From positions 1 to 64,000 of the forward strand of contig DACH01000022.1 of assembly GCA_002494625.1 (NCBI GenBank): a stretch of 64,000 nt of DNA, in the 5' to 3' direction. The position numbers were made by a program, and so were the translations under genes. A model generated the notes under the pieces. The model was not told the DNA's origin. It saw only the letters and a program-made list of their open reading frames with translations, and made no database searches. This DNA comes from Archaeoglobus sp. UBA234 (GTDB lineage: Archaea > Halobacteriota > Archaeoglobi > Archaeoglobales > Archaeoglobaceae). Shown piece by piece: positions 1 through 8,057 of this stretch (its first letter is position 1; each line of letters begins with the position of its first letter).

Positions 1-126
1 GTGTACTCTGTTGTATAGGTCGGTATAGGTGTATCTCATCCTGTCCCTGTAAACTATTTCCTGGTTTGGTGCCCATCTAACTCCATGTTCCAGTATGTGT
101 TTTAGAATAAGGTTGTAGGTGTACAT
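1..126 (-). CDS. Acyl-CoA synthetase, N-terminal fragment (runs off the left edge)
   Basis: Reading leftward from an ATG at 124-126 gives 42 open codons to the window edge. The peptide contains LKHILEHG, then EIVYRDRMRYTYTDLYNRV, the usual opening of AMP-forming fatty acyl-CoA synthetases (ANL superfamily), which activate carboxylic acids to CoA thioesters through an acyl-adenylate. An in-frame stop lies upstream near 145, so the start must be at or close to this ATG; GGTGATT just before it can serve as ribosome binding site, and an AT-rich TATA-like element (about 157-168) sits 35-40 bases upstream. Archaeoglobales carry many such paralogues for fatty acid and aromatic acid use, so the substrate cannot be named. 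Confidence 0.7.
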   Translation of the reverse strand, partial: MYTYNLILKHILEHGVRWAPNQEIVYRDRMRYTYTDLYNRVH

Positions 127-235
127 CCAATCACCATCATTTTCGTATGATTAATTATTTAAATAACTTTTCAAAAAAGTTTCACACTTTCAGCCCAGCA
201 GAAAGAGAGATAGCCATATAAGTTTACAAGACAGT

Positions 236-1264
236 GTGAATCTGGAAGACATCTCAAGGCTTATATCAGCAGGAAGATTTGACATCTGCCATTCGAGATG
301 TACTTTTGACCCCCACAGGATGATCTACCGCTCAAGAGCAAATGGTAAGAAAGTCAATCTTTTCAAGGTTCTGCTATCAACTGATTGCAGATTTGACTGC
401 AAATACTGCCCAAATGGATGGAAAAAGGGTTTCACATCCTCTCCTGAAGATTTAGCCAAGCTCTTTAGTTCGTTGAAGAGGCTCGGGATGGCCAATGGTG
501 CTTTTATAAGTTCTGCCATAAACGGTGATCCAGATACAGTGATGGAAAGAATTCTGGAGACGGGAAGGCTGATACGGAAATTCCACAGAGGGTATCTCCA
601 CCTGAAAATAGTTCCCGGCTGCTCTGAGGACTACATAGACGAAGCTCTGAGTCTTGCAAACAGAGTCAGTATCAACCTTGAGACTACATCCGAAAGTAGA
701 ATGAAAGAGCTGAGCAGTGTTAAGGAGCTAAAAATCGATATTATGAGAAAACAGAGGAAAATTTGCAGTAAAATTAGAAAAATGGGAAATAAAAGTCACA
801 CAACCCAGATAATAGCCGGACTCGGAGAAAGTGATGAGGATATTCTCGATATTATGCAGAAGGAGTATGAAAGTCTTGGGGTGACAAGGGTCTACATCTC
901 CAGATTTGTTCCCCTCAACGATACTCCTTTTAAAGGAAGGATGGCTGAGAAGAGAAAGAGGGTTGTAAATCTCTACAGAATGGATGCCCTTCTGAGACTA
1001 TACGGTTACACTCCTAAGGAGATAAAATCGGTGATGGCTGATGGTTTTCTACCCTCTGAAGATCCAAAGATACTGATAGCCGAACAGCGGATAAAGAACG
1101 GTGAGAACATCGAATACGAGAAAATTCCGGGGTGTGGTAAAAAAATTTCAGAAATGCTAAAAAGTGGTAAGACACTCCTTCAAATAAAGAAAGAGGGTTA
1201 CAGCATAAGGAGAATGTCAGCCTATGTCAAAAACCAGAAACGGCTTTACGATTTTGTGGAATAG
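236..1264 (+). CDS. Radical SAM protein with C-terminal helix-hairpin-helix (COG4277 type)
   Basis: A 342-residue protein with a radical SAM cluster motif near residues 51-58 (C-RFD-C-KY-C-P), which binds the [4Fe-4S] cluster used to cleave S-adenosylmethionine. The C-terminal third has a helix-hairpin-helix-like segment (IPGCGKKISEML), typical of DNA-binding proteins. This pairing is characteristic of COG4277, described as a putative DNA modification or repair radical SAM family; in bacteria it is often linked to a uracil-DNA glycosylase-like partner, absent here. The start is a GTG (MNLEDISRL); no in-frame ATG precedes the motif closely enough to replace it. The 3' end overlaps the convergent gene by 19 bases. 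Family assignment is firm; the reaction is unknown. Confidence 0.8.
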   Translation: MNLEDISRLISAGRFDICHSRCTFDPHRMIYRSRANGKKVNLFKVLLSTDCRFDCKYCPNGWKKGFTSSPEDLAKLFSSLKRLGMANGAFISSAINGDPDTVMERILETGRLIRKFHRGYLHLKIVPGCSEDYIDEALSLANRVSINLETTSESRMKELSSVKELKIDIMRKQRKICSKIRKMGNKSHTTQIIAGLGESDEDILDIMQKEYESLGVTRVYISRFVPLNDTPFKGRMAEKRKRVVNLYRMDALLRLYGYTPKEIKSVMADGFLPSEDPKILIAEQRIKNGENIEYEKIPGCGKKISEMLKSGKTLLQIKKEGYSIRRMSAYVKNQKRLYDFVE

Positions 1265-3168
1265 AGAACTGTGTTTCCACTTCTGAAGACTTCTCTGAAA
1301 CACTTTAGCTCTTTAACTCCATACTTCTCAATCTCCTCACTTCCCAGAACAATAAAATCTATACTATACTTCTCTGCGATCTCCTTCTTTATACTGCAGT
1401 TCTGTGATTTGTAAAGAGCCCTCAATGCTGCCATTCTCTCTGAAATTTCCTCAGGATTTGCTCTCCAGAGGACTTCATGACAGGGCCATGCAATAACAGC
1501 CTGGGTAGGAGTTAAGGCTGCGATTCTGCCTCCATAGCCGTAACATTCTTCAGCAGATTCTGCTACAACACCATGTTTGTCTTTAAGGAGCTGTATCAAT
1601 TTAAAATCTCCCTGACTTCTTTCTTTAATAAAAATAGAGCTGTCGAGGGTGAATTTTGCCTCATAATGCCTGAGTGGAGTGGCTACAGTGGGATAAAGGA
1701 GAGATAAAACAATCAAAAATATAACCGAGTAGCGGAGGAATTTTTCATCGTTAAGAGAATAGATTATGGCTTTTGCAGAGGGGATGCTGAGAAATACCCA
1801 TGATGCAAGGTAAAATTTGAAGATCGTGTTCATTCGTGACTCGATTGCCAGAAATTCACAGGATACGATTAAAAGAGATGCAGAGAAGATAAGGAGGGAC
1901 AGAAAATCTCCTCGCAAGAATTTTTTAAAAGAAATGAGTGCAAGCGGAAAGACTATCAGCATAACCGGAGCCAGAAAATAAAGTGGAATGGCAATCAGAA
2001 GGGAAATTACAGCGAATTTTTTTGAAGCTATCAGCTCGTCTCTGAGATAATACAGGCAGAGCAATAAGAGGGTGCCAAAGTGCAGGAAGAATTGCCATAT
2101 ATCAGTTTTCTCCCCGATAAGTTTAATCCCTGCCGAAGGTGTCTCCATTGTGGAGTAGAAAAGGATGATTGAAACAGATGAAAGGATGAGCACAGCTAAA
2201 CCCTTCTTTAGCTCCTGGTTTTCTCCACCTTTTCCGAACCTGTAAGCTATTGTGAGTAAAATCATAAGCATGAAAACAGGAGCATCCCAGGAGTTTGTAG
2301 CAAAGAGTATAAAAGAAAGTGGTATGAGGCAGAACGCTCTCTCACCTCTTGTGAAGTAGCGGTAAAGAAAAGCCACTGCAAGCAACTTCATCGGGAGTGC
2401 AACAAAGTGTGCATGGAAATCTGCATGAATAAAACTGAAGTAGGGAAACTCCGTGATTGCTTTCCCATAGGTAAGATCATCCACAACCCTTGATGCATTC
2501 CAGTAAAAGAGATACCCCGGAACATCAGAATTCAAGAGAGTTTTGATGAATTCGTAAACAGCATAGAGATTGCCGGAAAACGCCATGAACACAGTACCAA
2601 GCGCTATTCCTCTAAAGTACCGGTAATCTCCCAGAATTTCCCTGAGAAAACCCTGGCTTAGCATGATGAAGTAAGCAGGAATTGATGCAATTGCCAGATT
2701 GAAACCGATTTCCACCGAGGTGAATGACATTAAAGAAGTAGCAGCTCCAACTACATAACCGAAGTAGTAATAGAAGTTTATTTCTCCACCAGCGAAAAAG
2801 GGATCAGGTGGGTGGAACTTATCTGCTTCAAGGACTGAGTTCATGAAGGCTATATCCATGAGTTTCTCGGCTCCAAAAGCCTGTGGAACCAGACTTCTGA
2901 GAAAAAGAAAGAAGAAAAAGGGAACTGCAAAGGAGATTTCGGAGATGTAATCAAAGTTGAATCCCTCTCTAAATGCTCTGTATACACCTACCAGAAGAAA
3001 AATCGCCAGTACCGGGTAAAAAACTGTTTTGAAAGGAAATGCAAAGGATAAAAGAAAAACCGTGAGACATAAAGCAAGAACTGAAAAAAATCGTGAGGAG
3101 TGGTATTCCATTCTGAATACCTGCGCGATAATTATGCCCTGAATGAGATATATAAAAATGCCAAACAT
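1246..3168 (-). CDS. DUF2298 (YYY-type) polytopic membrane protein
   Basis: A 640-residue, highly hydrophobic protein with many predicted membrane helices. It carries the hallmark NFYYYFGYV segment (about residues 130-138) that gave the Chlor_Arch_YYY/DUF2298 family its name, plus the conserved SFIHADFHAHFVALP and FATNSWDAPVF stretches. The family is related in layout to dolichol-phosphate-dependent glycosyltransferases of the PMT/GT39 type and is assumed to act on lipid-linked sugars, though no activity is established. The stop of the upstream glycosyltransferase gene is 5 bases before the start, so the two are co-transcribed, supporting a joint role in glycan or glycolipid assembly at the membrane. 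The family is often larger (700 or more residues); this copy is on the short side. Confidence 0.8.
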   Translation of the reverse strand: MFGIFIYLIQGIIIAQVFRMEYHSSRFFSVLALCLTVFLLSFAFPFKTVFYPVLAIFLLVGVYRAFREGFNFDYISEISFAVPFFFFLFLRSLVPQAFGAEKLMDIAFMNSVLEADKFHPPDPFFAGGEINFYYYFGYVVGAATSLMSFTSVEIGFNLAIASIPAYFIMLSQGFLREILGDYRYFRGIALGTVFMAFSGNLYAVYEFIKTLLNSDVPGYLFYWNASRVVDDLTYGKAITEFPYFSFIHADFHAHFVALPMKLLAVAFLYRYFTRGERAFCLIPLSFILFATNSWDAPVFMLMILLTIAYRFGKGGENQELKKGLAVLILSSVSIILFYSTMETPSAGIKLIGEKTDIWQFFLHFGTLLLLCLYYLRDELIASKKFAVISLLIAIPLYFLAPVMLIVFPLALISFKKFLRGDFLSLLIFSASLLIVSCEFLAIESRMNTIFKFYLASWVFLSIPSAKAIIYSLNDEKFLRYSVIFLIVLSLLYPTVATPLRHYEAKFTLDSSIFIKERSQGDFKLIQLLKDKHGVVAESAEECYGYGGRIAALTPTQAVIAWPCHEVLWRANPEEISERMAALRALYKSQNCSIKKEIAEKYSIDFIVLGSEEIEKYGVKELKCFREVFRSGNTVLYSTKS

Positions 3169-3172
3169 CTTA

Positions 3173-4786
3173 TCACTTTGAGATCTCTTTCAGTTTAATG
3201 TTAAGGGAGGCTAAGGAGAGTCCTCCGAGAAAGACTGTTATTATGTTCTTGATTGCATGATCCAGAAGTGCAACTGAAAAGGCGATGCTGGGCTCAACCG
3301 TGGTGGATAGGATTCCCGTTAAAACAGCCTCATAGGTTCCTATACCCCCGGGTGTTACAGGTAGAACCTTCGTTATGTTTCCAACAGAGACTGCGATAAT
3401 GCTCAGCAGAAAGAGATTGGAATACCCAAAAGAACCCAGAATCATGTAGCACACTGTGATATCAAAGAGCCAGAGAAGTACAGAGGACAAAAAGATTACA
3501 GGTGAACTTTTTGCCTTCATAACTCTGTTCGCATCCCTTATTATCTGCCCTATCATGTTCTGCATTCTGGAAAGAACAATAAACCCTGCAATTATGATTA
3601 CCAGAAAAACAGTGGCGTAGAGGGGAGTCCTTAGAAACTGTGTCCCGCTTATGAGGAGTATAGAGATAAATGCGAGAATGAGAACCGATATGAGGTCAAA
3701 TATCCTCTCCACGGCGAGTCCGCTGAAAGAAATGGAATAAGGCACTTCTCTTTTCCTGAAAACATAAGCTCTTCCAAGATCTCCTATCCTGACAGGAGTT
3801 ATTACATTCAGAGTCTGGCTTATCGCAACACTCTCTGTTGAGAAGATCACAGGTACCTGGAAGTTGAGCTGTCTGATTATATAGCTGAACCTCCACCCCC
3901 TGAGAAGAAATGAGAGGGCATAAAATAGGGAAGCTACCCCAATTATCAGAGGGTTAGCAGATAGAATCGTCTCAACAACAGATTGAACCCCAATATAGAG
4001 TGTCAGTGCTATCAGTATTGCCATGGCAAGCATGACAGACATGAAAAGGAATTTTCTGCTTCTTCTCTCCTTCAAATCCTCGCTCCACATCCTGAGAATC
4101 TGAGAGAACATGTATGCTATATCCTTGCCAAAGCTGACCTTTGTCTCTTTTCCCTGTTTCCACCTGACCGGGAACTCATATACTCTATAACCTCTTTTCT
4201 GTGCTAAAACCATCACCTCAGTATCCCAGAACCAGTGATTATCCTTCACTTCATCAATGAATTCAAAAAGTGCCTTCTTCCTGAAGGCTTTGAAACCACA
4301 CTGATGATCTCTAAGCTTTGAACCCAAGAATAAGCGCACTAAAAAGTTGTATCCTTTTGATGCGAAGTTTCTTTTCAGCGGTCTGTCAGCATCACTCTCG
4401 TTCAGGAGTCTACTCCCGGTTGCAAAATCATATCCTTTCTCTATTGCATCTATAAGCTCTCTGAGGTGTTTCATGTCTGTAGAAAGGTCAACATCTAAGT
4501 AGACAAGAATCTCCCCCTGAGCTGATCTGAAGGCATTTTTTAAAGCTCTCCCCCTACCAAGCCTCTCGTCTGAGTGAATATGTCTGACATCCGGGTATTT
4601 ATCCTCAAGAGTCTTTGCAATTCTATCCGTTCCATCGGTGGAGCCATCCTCTGCTATTATAATCTCATATTCACCATCATTGAAATGACAGGATAGCTCT
4701 TTCCTCACTTCTTCAACTGCTTTCTCTATGAATTTTGCCTCGTTGTATGCTGGAAGCACTACAGATACCTTAACGACCATTTCCAT
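3173..4786 (-). CDS. GT2 glycosyltransferase fused to a flippase-like (LPG synthase TM/UPF0104) domain
   Basis: Residues 1 to about 235 are a family 2 glycosyltransferase of the dolichyl-phosphate glucose/mannose synthase type: VSVVLPAYNEA, the EDGSTDGT nucleotide-sugar motif, the metal-binding YLDVDLSTD, and DHQCGFKAFR. The rest is a multi-helix domain with LPVTPGGIGTYEA near the C terminus, the signature of the lysylphosphatidylglycerol synthase TM/UPF0104 family. The fusion suggests a protein that makes polyprenyl-phosphate sugar and may help move it across the membrane; the second part is inference. A TATA-like box on the minus strand (about 4816-4824) lies 30 bases upstream, so the message is nearly leaderless. 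ATG codons at 4786 and 4780 are both possible starts; a TTG at 4789 is also in frame. First gene of a two-gene operon. Confidence 0.85.
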   Translation of the reverse strand: MEMVVKVSVVLPAYNEAKFIEKAVEEVRKELSCHFNDGEYEIIIAEDGSTDGTDRIAKTLEDKYPDVRHIHSDERLGRGRALKNAFRSAQGEILVYLDVDLSTDMKHLRELIDAIEKGYDFATGSRLLNESDADRPLKRNFASKGYNFLVRLFLGSKLRDHQCGFKAFRKKALFEFIDEVKDNHWFWDTEVMVLAQKRGYRVYEFPVRWKQGKETKVSFGKDIAYMFSQILRMWSEDLKERRSRKFLFMSVMLAMAILIALTLYIGVQSVVETILSANPLIIGVASLFYALSFLLRGWRFSYIIRQLNFQVPVIFSTESVAISQTLNVITPVRIGDLGRAYVFRKREVPYSISFSGLAVERIFDLISVLILAFISILLISGTQFLRTPLYATVFLVIIIAGFIVLSRMQNMIGQIIRDANRVMKAKSSPVIFLSSVLLWLFDITVCYMILGSFGYSNLFLLSIIAVSVGNITKVLPVTPGGIGTYEAVLTGILSTTVEPSIAFSVALLDHAIKNIITVFLGGLSLASLNIKLKEISK

Positions 4787-4882
4787 CAACCTTTCACTCT
4801 ATTTTGCTCGTGAAGACTTATAAATGAGTTTTGTTTTAACTTTGTTCCTTAACCACCCTTTAACCTTTTCCCCTTCGACAAC

Positions 4883-5839
4883 TCAGAGAGGGATGAGGGT
4901 AAGAGCCCTTCCACCATATTCAATAAAAACCTCCCCTTCTTTTGAGGAGGTTTTTCTTAAACCAAATCTTTTACCCGCTTTTTTTAACTTAATCTCCTTC
5001 CCGGTATGGTTTCTGATTATCAACTCTCCCAGATTAAAACCATAAACCCTCTCAAAAAGTATTGAGGGTGTTGTCAGCCTGGGGTTGATTTCAATCACAT
5101 AAGGGGATTCTGAGAGGATTATATCTACACCCACATAGCCGTGCAGGCCTTTGATTTCCTCAACCGCCTTCTTCGCCGCCTTAACAACCATCTCTTTTTC
5201 TTCTTCACCAATTCTCGCAGGAGTAACTGCACCTCTATATGCAAAATCTTCAAGAATCTGCTCATTCACACTCAAAACCTTCAAATCATCTCCCACAAGG
5301 AGGCTCACGCTGAGATGTTTGCCCTCGATGAACTCCTGAGCTATCATACCCTCCATATTCACCTCGGCATGATTTCTGATGAGGACTATTCCTTCCCCCC
5401 CACATGACTGTTCAGGTTTGAGAAGAAAGGGGGGATCCAGAACTTCTTTTGACGTCAGTGGCATATTCACCTTCCCCTCAAGCTTCTTGTAAAGTCTCCA
5501 CTTGTTCGAGGCGATTTTCACACCCTCTGAAGAGGAGCCAAGGTTTTCCGAGTTTCTTTCAACCAACTTTGTAAGATTCAACAAAAGATTATCATCCTCT
5601 GGAGCCACGATCAGAGAGAAATCCGCTCTCTCCGAGAAATCCCTCACTGCCCAAAAAAGATCTTCCTCTTCCGGCATTTCAGGGAAAATATCTCTGTAAT
5701 TTTCATCAACAAAGGAAATAACTTTCGAAACTTTTGAGAAACCATTATAGAGTGATTTGAACATCCCAAGTCCTTCGACCACTATATCATCGGGAACCTC
5801 TCCACCACAGGTCACATATTCAAAAAGAAAGACTTCCAT
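4883..5839 (-). CDS. mfnD: ATP-grasp ligase, candidate tyramine-glutamate ligase
   Basis: A protein of about 318 residues starting at an ATG in MEVFLFEYVTCGG; an in-frame upstream ATG at 5887 would add 16 residues that do not look conserved. It has the ATP-grasp_3 layout: a short N-terminal domain, a SNKWRLYKKL-type lid region, PFLLKPEQSCGGEGI, the adenine-contacting IAQEFIEGKHLSVSLLV, and the metal-binding YVIEINPRLTTP. This subgroup contains MfnD, which joins glutamate to tyramine in methanofuran synthesis; Archaeoglobales need methanofuran for their C1 pathway. The MfnD name is an inference from family and organism. It is a single gene between a glycan operon and a gene-poor stretch. Confidence 0.6.
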   Translation of the reverse strand: MEVFLFEYVTCGGEVPDDIVVEGLGMFKSLYNGFSKVSKVISFVDENYRDIFPEMPEEEDLFWAVRDFSERADFSLIVAPEDDNLLLNLTKLVERNSENLGSSSEGVKIASNKWRLYKKLEGKVNMPLTSKEVLDPPFLLKPEQSCGGEGIVLIRNHAEVNMEGMIAQEFIEGKHLSVSLLVGDDLKVLSVNEQILEDFAYRGAVTPARIGEEEKEMVVKAAKKAVEEIKGLHGYVGVDIILSESPYVIEINPRLTTPSILFERVYGFNLGELIIRNHTGKEIKLKKAGKRFGLRKTSSKEGEVFIEYGGRALTLIPL

Positions 5840-6271
5840 AACGGAAGTTGAGAGTATGCCGATAAAAGAAGTTTTTGAAAAAAGCAAAATATTTGGATCA
5901 AAAGATGTTCAGTAGCAAGAGGTTTTTACTGTCGTCATTTTTGACACCTTAAACTGGTTTTTTAAATTTTTCAAGTTCTTCAACTTGTTATTTTTGCTGT
6001 GAGTGAATAACCATGTGGCTTGGTGTTTCAGATTCTTTGCTTCTCTGAAAAGATACTTGCCCTCCATATCAGATGGAATTTGGCAGAATCCTCGAAGAAA
6101 ATTATACTGAGTCGCAAAAATTTGTAGTGGGGGTGGACTAATAATCCCTAAGAATAGTTCTTACTGTTTTTATAACCATTTTTGCCAAAATTTACTCAAT
6201 TAAAAACTTTTGAGATGGGGTCTAAAAACACGTAACAACAGTTATTTAAGCTTTCATGACTTTCAGAAGTT
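5840..6271. other. Gene-poor stretch of about 430 bases
   Basis: No convincing gene. A minus-strand ORF of 52 codons (6067 to 5909) follows an open but start-less stretch and resembles nothing recognised; it is lysine/asparagine rich and may be decayed coding sequence. A perfect inverted repeat, TAAGAA-TAG-TTCTTA, lies at 6149-6163. The right end holds the arsenate reductase promoter: a TATA-like TTATTTAA at about 6242-6249, 23-30 bases before the ATG. The left end should hold the promoter of the ATP-grasp gene. Confidence 0.5.
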
Positions 6272-6688
6272 ATGAAGAAGAAAGTTCTTTTCCTCTGCAC
6301 GGAGAATTCTGCTAGGTCTCAGATGGCTGAAGGTTTACTTAGAACTCTCTACGGAGATAGATACGAAGTCTTCAGTGCGGGAATCGAACCTTCAGCTGTT
6401 AATCCTCATGCAATAAAGGTTATGGCAGAAATCGGAATAGACATCGGTAATCAGAGGAGCAAAAGCATCGAAAAGTTCAGGGGAATGGAGTTTGACTATG
6501 TTATAACAGTATGTGACAATGCTCGGGAAAGCTGTCCCTTCTTTCCGGGAAAAAAATTAATTCACATAAGCTTTAAAGACCCCGCAAGGATTGAAGGAGA
6601 CGAAGAGGAGAAGTTAAGGGCTTTTAGAGAGGTCAGAGATGAGATAAGAGCGTGGATAGAAAAATACTTTTCTAATCAGCCTGTTTAA
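6272..6688 (+). CDS. arsC: Arsenate reductase, thioredoxin-coupled LMW-phosphatase type
   Basis: A 138-residue enzyme of the low-molecular-weight tyrosine phosphatase fold. The P-loop C-TENSARS starts at Cys9, the redox pair lies at Cys81 and Cys88 (CDNARESC), and the general acid is Asp103 in DPA. This three-cysteine arrangement matches the thioredoxin-dependent arsenate reductases of the pI258 type, which turn arsenate into arsenite for export. No efflux pump or ArsR regulator lies nearby, so in this genome it may work with unlinked partners. A TATA-like box about 25 bases upstream and no clear ribosome site suggest a near-leaderless message. The 3' end overlaps the convergent NYN gene by 17 bases. 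A phosphatase role is less likely given the Cys pair. Confidence 0.85.
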   Translation: MKKKVLFLCTENSARSQMAEGLLRTLYGDRYEVFSAGIEPSAVNPHAIKVMAEIGIDIGNQRSKSIEKFRGMEFDYVITVCDNARESCPFFPGKKLIHISFKDPARIEGDEEEKLRAFREVRDEIRAWIEKYFSNQPV

Positions 6689-7229
6689 GACTGAGGGACT
6701 CTTCGAGTCTCTCTTCCGGAACCTCAGGAACCTCCTCAAAATCTTCCTGATTGAGAACAATTGAGATATCGGCAGAGTTTTTAAGAGCTGCCGAGAAACC
6801 TGGCTCAGCACCAATTATTATCGTTTCCTTCCCCATCTCCATTGCTTTTTTGAGGACCGCCTTGAAATCAGCATCCCTTGTTACAAGAGCAAGGGCATCG
6901 ATTGAGTCGTTGTAGATTATCTCCATCGCCTCAACAGCCATTCTGACATCTACATCTCCTGAAGTTATAATTGGTTCAAAACCCTGGTTCTCAATCGCCT
7001 CAACCAGCTTATCCCCAGCATATTGGTTGAGGAAAACCCTTGCAACCTTTATGCTTCCATACTCCTCAATAATCTCCCGAATTTCATGAAGGTTTATGTT
7101 AAATTCTTTTCTAAGCATATTGGGACCATCTATAAGCAAACCTACTCTTCTCCTCTCCCCTTTTCTTGAAGAAATGTATTTTTTGATCTTCTGGAGTTTT
7201 CCGAAATTTATTGACCTTTTTATTGCCAT
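6672..7229 (-). CDS. NYN-domain protein (TIGR00288/LabA-like)
   Basis: A 185-residue protein whose core is a NYN domain, a PIN-like RNase fold: VGLLIDGPNML supplies the first acidic residue, SGDVDVRMAVEAM and LVTRDADF the others. The family is widespread in archaea and is expected to be a metal-dependent ribonuclease in RNA processing or decay, though archaeal substrates are unknown. A basic N-terminal stretch (KKYISSRKGERRR) could contact nucleic acid. The C-terminal 20 residues are acidic and poorly conserved in appearance. It stands alone; the intergenic gap before TatD is 77 bases and contains its likely promoter. Confidence 0.8.
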   Translation of the reverse strand: MAIKRSINFGKLQKIKKYISSRKGERRRVGLLIDGPNMLRKEFNINLHEIREIIEEYGSIKVARVFLNQYAGDKLVEAIENQGFEPIITSGDVDVRMAVEAMEIIYNDSIDALALVTRDADFKAVLKKAMEMGKETIIIGAEPGFSAALKNSADISIVLNQEDFEEVPEVPEERLEESLSLKQAD

Positions 7230-7306
7230 ACCATCACTACCATAAGAATGTATATAGATTTACTATTGAATGCTTAAAAAATTTTTTGAGAGCTTAAGTT
7301 CCTGTA

Positions 7307-8056
7307 TTAGAGAGATACATTGAAAAATCTTTCCGTATTTCTCCTGATAATTATGGCTAGTTCCTCTTTCTCCATTCCTTTTATTTCCGCAATCTCTTTA
7401 AGAGCATAAACTATATTGGAAGGCTCATTCCTCCCCCTTACCGGAGAAAGGAAAGGACTATCTGACTCTATAACCATGCTGTAAACATCTGTTTCCTCTG
7501 CTATTCTTCTAACTCTGTCCAGAAAGCAAACCATGGTTGATATTGACACTGTGTAATTGCAATCAATTGCAGCTTTAAGAATTTTGATGCTTCCAGTAAA
7601 GCAGTGAAACATAACATCCACATCATATTTCCTGAGAATCTTTAAAGCTTCTTTTTCCGCTCCCCTTGCATGAACAACCACAGGCTTATTGATTTCCTGA
7701 GCGAGAGTTAAAAATTCTCTGAATATCTTTGCCTGCTTTTCCATGGACAGTCTACTTTTCACACTATCAAGTCCGATCTCACCAACAGCCACGATTTTAT
7801 CCTGGTTCTCAATGATCTGAGATTTAACGAACTCTATGTCTTCACCATGCCTCATATTTGGTGATAAGCCTAAGGTAATCAGGACTTTTCCAATTTTTCC
7901 GTTAAGTCCCAATGCCCTGTAATTTGAGACTGCATCATAACCAGAGACAACAACAGATATTACTCCCGAAGAGATTGCTCTTCTCAATACCTCATCTCTA
8001 TCTCTATCAAAGGTCTCCATCTGAATATGAGAGTGCGCATCCACAAGATAGACCAT
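7307..8056 (-). CDS. TatD-family metal-dependent hydrolase
   Basis: A 249-residue amidohydrolase-fold protein. The metal ligands are visible in order: DAHSHIQ near the N terminus, VGEIGLDS (about residue 92), VVHARG, MFHCFTGS and ESDSPFLSP. TatD proteins are metal-dependent DNases or phosphodiesterases; archaeal members are also suspected of tRNA or D-aminoacyl roles. The start lies 1 base after the stop of the LeuA-type gene, so the two are co-transcribed, but no functional link is evident. The substrate is unproven. Confidence 0.85.
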   Translation of the reverse strand: MVYLVDAHSHIQMETFDRDRDEVLRRAISSGVISVVVSGYDAVSNYRALGLNGKIGKVLITLGLSPNMRHGEDIEFVKSQIIENQDKIVAVGEIGLDSVKSRLSMEKQAKIFREFLTLAQEINKPVVVHARGAEKEALKILRKYDVDVMFHCFTGSIKILKAAIDCNYTVSISTMVCFLDRVRRIAEETDVYSMVIESDSPFLSPVRGRNEPSNIVYALKEIAEIKGMEKEELAIIIRRNTERFFNVSL

Positions 8057-8057
8057 A

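Noticed and set aside
5909..6067. 52-codon minus-strand ORF
   Set aside because: No ribosome site, low-complexity Lys/Asn-rich end, no family resemblance; better read as decayed or non-coding.
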